64,000 nucleotides of DNA. Origin: Moorena sp. SIOASIH (GTDB taxonomy: Bacteria; Cyanobacteriota; Cyanobacteriia; Cyanobacteriales; Coleofasciculaceae). The notes under the pieces are model-generated. The model had not been told where the DNA came from and searched no databases. It saw only the letters and a program-made list of their open reading frames with translations. Position numbers and translations under genes: made by a program. The DNA is taken from the NCBI RefSeq assembly GCF_010671925.1, contig NZ_JAAHIH010000004.1, positions 735,501-799,500 on the forward strand, read 5' to 3'. Shown here in pieces: positions 59,560 through 64,000 of this stretch. The stretch's first letter is position 1; the number at the start of each line of letters is the position of its first letter.

Positions 59560-62500
59560 ATGACCGTCCAACCCAAAGATTTCAATGGCAATAACAATGA
59601 ATCATTAAGAATGCTAGCACGGGCGATCGCATTTTCTAAGGGACAATTTTCTCTGATTTTAGCCCGTTGTAATTATCAATCATTGCGGCAGCGATTAACA
59701 CAACAACTGACAGAACACTACCAGATTAAGTTTCACTCCAGGGCTTTGGCCTCATCGGCTACAAACCTCTATAGCAATGTTCAAGCGGAACTGACATCAA
59801 TACTACCCGATGCCCTTATTGTTCACAATTTGGAATTAGTTAGGGATATTGATCGGCTATTGGTTTCTACCAATAATGCACGGGATGAATTTCGCAAAAC
59901 CTTCCCCTTCCCCCTGGTGTTATGGGTAACCGATCAGGTCCAGCACAAGCTGAGGCGAGTAGCACCAGATTTCACCAGTTGGGCTGCTACTCCCATTGGC
60001 TTTGAGATGGCAACGGATGAGTTAATTGATTTTATCGAGCAAACGGTCAATCACGTCTATGGCAAAGTATTAAACTCTGGTGCTGGCAGATTTCTAGACA
60101 ATGATGACTTGAATTTGGGCATTGGTTCCACTCGCCGCACCGAGTTAAAGTCAGCCCAGAATGAGCTAAACCATCGTAACGTCAGATTAGACCCACCCTT
60201 AGAAGCTAGCTTAGAATTTGTCTTGGGTCGTGCCGCTGATGGGTCATCACAAGAGTCTCTGGAACATTATCAGCGTAGTTTAGCCCTTTGGCAGCAGATT
60301 GAGCCAGAGGCCAGGGAAACCCAGGAAAAACCCCAAACATTCACCTCCTCATCAGAGCGGGTTGGATGCTTACTGTACTATTTAGGATTATGGTGGCGTA
60401 CCTATGCTGAGAGACATCGGGCTGAACATCAAGTCGCTTGTAATCATGCCGCAGAGTATTATCAGCAATGTATTAAAGTCTTTGAACAGGCTGAGCGACC
60501 AGACTTAGTTGCCAAGTTTATTAATCCTTGGGCAGAGGTACTGCAACGACTGGGACAGTGGGATGAGTTGGAAGCGGTTGCTAACACAGCCTTGACTCTC
60601 CATCAAAGCTATGGTAATTCCTTTAGACTAGCGCGAGCCCATGGCTTTTTAGCAGAAGTCGCCTTATGGAAATCTGATTGGACTAACGCGCAACAGTTAG
60701 CCCAACAGGCCCTGTTAATCTTAGAAGAGGCATTGTCTGAATTCTGTACACCAACCTCATGCTCACTCGATACCGATTGTGATTGGGAGCGCTCATTTCA
60801 CCAAGGTTGGTATTTATTGTCTCTAGCGCGATCGCATCGTGGGGCCGCGCGATCGCAACAGCAACAGCAGCAAGCTAAAATCCAAGACAGTCTGACAACT
60901 CTGGAAACGGCTAAAGCCAGAACCAAACCCCAGTACGATCCAGAGCTTTACATTCGGATTTTAGAAGAATTGCGCCAGTGCTACTGCCAACAAGGTAACT
61001 ATTTGACGGCTTTTCGGGTTAAACAAGAACGACGCTCCATTGAGCAGCAGTACAATTTTCGAGCCTTTATTGGTGCTGGTCGATTGCAGCCTAAACAACA
61101 GGTAACTAACCCAGCATTACCGGATCTAGAACCCCACAATTCTGTCACCCCAGCCATTGCGGCCTCTGGTAGACAAGGGGATGTCAATCGCTTAATGCAA
61201 CGTATGGGCCGTAGTGACCATAAACTAACGGTAATTTATGGTCAATCAGGAGTAGGTAAAAGTTCCCTTGTCCAAGCTGGGTTAATTCCCACCTTGAAAC
61301 AAAAAACCATTGGCTCCCGTGAGGTGTTAACGGTTTTCCAGCAAGTTTATACCGATTGGATTCCGGAATTTGGGAAAGCATTAGCCAAGTCTCTGGCAAA
61401 AAAACACCTGATTAAGTATCATGGTAATACTCTAGAAACAACAGTCGCAATTCTCAAGACATTCTGGGAAATAACAGAAGACAATATCCTAGTGGTTTTA
61501 GTCTTTGACCAATTTGAAGAATTTTTCTTTGCTGCAAAAGACATAAAACAACGAATGGTTTTATATGACTTCCTGAAGAGCTGTTTGAATATTCCCTATG
61601 TTAAAATTATTTTATCCCTTCGAGAAGATGACCTTCATTATTTGTTAGAGTGTAACCGTCTAATTAACTTAGATGTCATTAACAACAATATTTTAGATAA
61701 AACGATTCTTTACTATCTCGGTAACTTTTCCCCAGAGGAAGCTAAATCAGTTATTCAAAGCTTAACTGAACACACGGCATATTCTCTAGAGCCAACCCTA
61801 GCCGATGCCTTAGTTAAGGATTTAGCAGGAGATACCAATGAGGTGCTCCCCATTGAGTTGCAAGTGGTAGGAGCTCAGCTCCAAGCGGAAAAAATTACCA
61901 CCTTAGCAGATTATATAGCCAAAGGTCCTAAGGAAAAACTGGTTGAACGATACCTAGAAACAGCGATTAAAGACTGTGGTGAAGAGAACGAACGAATTAC
62001 TAAACTGGTTTTGTATTTGCTTACCGATGAACACGGGATGCGACCCCTAAAGACTCAGGCGGAATTAGCAGAAGATTTGGACTTAGAAGAGGAGCAACTG
62101 GATTTAGTCCTGGAGGTGTTAGTGGGTTCTGGGTTAGTATTTGAAGTGCCAGAATACCCCGCTGACCGTTATCAGTTAGTTCATGATTATTTAGTATCAT
62201 TTATTCGCCAAGGACAAGAGCCTCAAATACTAGCCGAGTTAAAACTTACAAAAGAAGAATTAAAGCAAGCACTCCATCAAGAACAAAAGGAACGAAGACG
62301 AGCAGAAATTGCAGAAATTAAAGCCCTGAGTTCTCTGTCTCAAGCTCTACTGTCTTCCCACGACCAGTTAGGAGCATTGGTCGCTAGTGTAAAAGCTGGT
62401 AAACGATTACTCACCACAGAGGTTACTCCTGAGATTAAACAGCAACAAGTCAATCAGCTTCAGGAGATTATCAATAACTTGCAAGAGTGGAATCGTTTGG

Positions 62501-64000
62501 AAGGACATGATGCGGGAGTATTTGGTGTTTGTTTAAGTCCCGATGGTAAACTAATTACCTCTGCTAGTGAAGATGGCACCATCAGGATTTGGGGAATTGA
62601 TGGCAAAGCCTTGGTAAGCTGTCAGGGTCACAAGGAGCAAGTGTTTAGTATTAGCTTTAGTCCCAATGGTGATATTTTTGCCTCTGCTAGTGCTGATAGC
62701 ACCATCAAACTCTGGCAACGGGATGGTAGGTTACTGAAAACTCTCAGAGGTCATAAAAACCAAGTTTTCAACATTAGTTTTAGTCCCGATGGTAACACCA
62801 TTGCTGCTGCTAGTAAAGATGGCACAATCCAGCTCTGGCATCCTAATGGTACTCGGATTAAAACCCTGACTAGGTTTGGTCCTGCTAACTTTGGGATTAG
62901 TTTTAGTCCTGATGGTAAATCCCTTGCGATCGCTAGTGAAGATGGCACTATCAAACTCTGGAATTTAGACAGTAGTTGGCCCAAAATTTTCAATCGTCAT
63001 GCAAGGGGTGTCTGGAGTGTCTGCTTTAGTCCAGATGGTCGGATGCTGGCTTCCGGGAGTTCGGACGGTACCGTTAAACTCTGGAATATAGATGGCAAAG
63101 AACTCAACTCCATCGATAATTATGGCTTGCCAGTGTATCGGGTTAGATTTAGTCCCGATGGTCAAATGTTAGCACTAGCCAGTAAAGATAATCGAATTCG
63201 ACTTTATAACCTTGATGGCATTAAGCTCAAGACCTTACGAGGACACAAAGGCTCCGTGTGTGGGGTAAGTTTCAGCCCCGATGGACGGCTACTGGCTTCT
63301 GCTAGTGTAGATAAAACTATCAGACTTTGGAGTCTCAAGGGCATTGGACTGAATACTCAGCAAAGGCATACTGGTAAACTTATCGGCTTTTGTTTTAATT
63401 CTACCGGTCAGCAGTATGCTTCAGCTAGTGAAGATAAAACCGTAAAACTATGGAGTCTAGACGGCACATTACTGAGAACTTTCTCAGGACATGAAGCTAG
63501 TGTCAGGAGTGTCAGTTTTAGTCCTAAAGCAAAACTATTAGCCACTGCTAGTGTGGATGGTATCATTAAAATTTGGCATCTTAATGGAGCGTTACTGCAA
63601 ACCTTTCCAGCCCATGGTCTGAGTATCAGGAGTCTAAGTTTTAGTCCTGATGGTAAAATCCTGGCCTCTGCGGGTAATGACAGAATCATCAAGCTGTGGG
63701 GAATTGATGATAAGTATGGACAGGATAACGGAGTACTCATAAATACTCTCAACGGTCATCTTGCTAAAATCCTTACCATTAGATTCAGTCAGGATGGTCA
63801 GATGCTGGCTTCCGCTGGAGAAGATAAAACCATTAAACGTTGGCGTCTTGATGGTAGCTTAATCGATACAATTCCAGCCCATAGTCTAAAAATTGTCTGT
63901 TTGAGATTCAGTGGGGATGGTGAAATTATGGCTTCAGCTAGTACTGATAAAACAGTGAAAATCTGGAGTCTGGATGGTAAACTGCTCACTACTTTACAAG
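59560..64000 (+). CDS. Giant nSTAND1-type NTPase with N-terminal helical region and WD40 repeats (runs off the window)
   Basis: An open frame of at least 1480 residues with no stop in the window. The first 560 residues are a degenerate NTPase-like/TPR-like region (FSKGQFSLILARCNYQSLRQ, then PFPLVLWVTDQVQHKLRRVA) of a kind seen in large cyanobacterial STAND proteins. The nSTAND1 NTPase follows: P-loop YGQSGVGKSSLVQAGLIP at about 560-577, Walker B VVLVFDQFEEFFF near 645, then SLREDDLHYLL. A short coiled coil leads into WD40 blades from about residue 977. Twelve complete units (SPDGxxLASASxDxTIKLW) are visible and more follow beyond 64000. It is probably a sensor/effector of unknown trigger. The start ATG 59560 follows GGAATAAAT. 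Confidence 0.88.
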   Translation, partial: MTVQPKDFNGNNNESLRMLARAIAFSKGQFSLILARCNYQSLRQRLTQQLTEHYQIKFHSRALASSATNLYSNVQAELTSILPDALIVHNLELVRDIDRLLVSTNNARDEFRKTFPFPLVLWVTDQVQHKLRRVAPDFTSWAATPIGFEMATDELIDFIEQTVNHVYGKVLNSGAGRFLDNDDLNLGIGSTRRTELKSAQNELNHRNVRLDPPLEASLEFVLGRAADGSSQESLEHYQRSLALWQQIEPEARETQEKPQTFTSSSERVGCLLYYLGLWWRTYAERHRAEHQVACNHAAEYYQQCIKVFEQAERPDLVAKFINPWAEVLQRLGQWDELEAVANTALTLHQSYGNSFRLARAHGFLAEVALWKSDWTNAQQLAQQALLILEEALSEFCTPTSCSLDTDCDWERSFHQGWYLLSLARSHRGAARSQQQQQQAKIQDSLTTLETAKARTKPQYDPELYIRILEELRQCYCQQGNYLTAFRVKQERRSIEQQYNFRAFIGAGRLQPKQQVTNPALPDLEPHNSVTPAIAASGRQGDVNRLMQRMGRSDHKLTVIYGQSGVGKSSLVQAGLIPTLKQKTIGSREVLTVFQQVYTDWIPEFGKALAKSLAKKHLIKYHGNTLETTVAILKTFWEITEDNILVVLVFDQFEEFFFAAKDIKQRMVLYDFLKSCLNIPYVKIILSLREDDLHYLLECNRLINLDVINNNILDKTILYYLGNFSPEEAKSVIQSLTEHTAYSLEPTLADALVKDLAGDTNEVLPIELQVVGAQLQAEKITTLADYIAKGPKEKLVERYLETAIKDCGEENERITKLVLYLLTDEHGMRPLKTQAELAEDLDLEEEQLDLVLEVLVGSGLVFEVPEYPADRYQLVHDYLVSFIRQGQEPQILAELKLTKEELKQALHQEQKERRRAEIAEIKALSSLSQALLSSHDQLGALVASVKAGKRLLTTEVTPEIKQQQVNQLQEIINNLQEWNRLEGHDAGVFGVCLSPDGKLITSASEDGTIRIWGIDGKALVSCQGHKEQVFSISFSPNGDIFASASADSTIKLWQRDGRLLKTLRGHKNQVFNISFSPDGNTIAAASKDGTIQLWHPNGTRIKTLTRFGPANFGISFSPDGKSLAIASEDGTIKLWNLDSSWPKIFNRHARGVWSVCFSPDGRMLASGSSDGTVKLWNIDGKELNSIDNYGLPVYRVRFSPDGQMLALASKDNRIRLYNLDGIKLKTLRGHKGSVCGVSFSPDGRLLASASVDKTIRLWSLKGIGLNTQQRHTGKLIGFCFNSTGQQYASASEDKTVKLWSLDGTLLRTFSGHEASVRSVSFSPKAKLLATASVDGIIKIWHLNGALLQTFPAHGLSIRSLSFSPDGKILASAGNDRIIKLWGIDDKYGQDNGVLINTLNGHLAKILTIRFSQDGQMLASAGEDKTIKRWRLDGSLIDTIPAHSLKIVCLRFSGDGEIMASASTDKTVKIWSLDGKLLTTLQ

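Overview
The window looks like a chromosomal segment of a large-genome filamentous cyanobacterium, possibly Moorena (Moorea)-like. The evidence is frequent HIP1 octamers (GCGATCGC), many WD40/STAND and Uma2 genes, a PEP-CTERM protein, and intergenic DNA crowded with short tandem repeats of about 7 bp and small palindromic elements. The genus is an inference. No rRNA or tRNA gene was recognised.

Layout. 1-4.1 kb: purB, a Uma2-type nuclease gene and a secreted zinc phospholipase C-like protein. 4.4-6.4 kb: an Rpn/DUF4351 nuclease-like gene and a truncated duplicate of it that carries a 52-bp palindromic insertion. 6.8-10.1 kb: a metallophosphoesterase gene overlapping an NB-ARC/TPR gene at an A10 run. 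10.6-16.9 kb: a small cyanobacterial gene with a near-consensus promoter and palindrome, a second Uma2 gene overlapping an AAA-like/14xWD40 gene, and a sulfotransferase. 17.6-19.4 kb: mutL.

20.2-36.9 kb is the centrepiece: a complete ABC-type Tc (insecticidal toxin complex-like) locus. It holds a TcB-TcC cocoon (SpvB, FG-GAP, RHS), an unrecognised C-terminal toxin tip, and a giant TcA with an inserted LamG-like lectin domain. The reading frames are broken at three places: in-frame TAA at 26166 and 27690, and a frameshift near 29230. The TcB part also contains a nine-copy 102-bp minisatellite and small intergenic-type repeats that stayed in frame.

37-46.4 kb: DUF433, a degenerate CDF-like transporter, a small membrane protein, fumC, queD, a CPBP protease and a CRTAC1/ASPIC PEP-CTERM protein. 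The last is split by a 450-bp transposase-less IS605/IS608-like element sitting exactly after TTAC. 46.5-54 kb: two tandemly duplicated MscS channels, a YfcG-like GST, and an MdaB-like quinone reductase divergent from an HxlR regulator. 54.6-58.8 kb: a frameshifted GmrSD-like DUF262/DUF1524 gene, a lone TnpB and a thioredoxin-fold protein. 59.56 kb to the end: a very large nSTAND1/WD40 protein that runs off the window.

Genes that could work in defence or conflict (Tc toxin, MPE/NB-ARC, AAA-WD40, GmrSD-like, nSTAND-WD40, Uma2, Rpn, TnpB) are interspersed with housekeeping genes. The unusually many split frames point either to active decay and mobile-repeat insertion or to assembly errors; read-level checks would decide.
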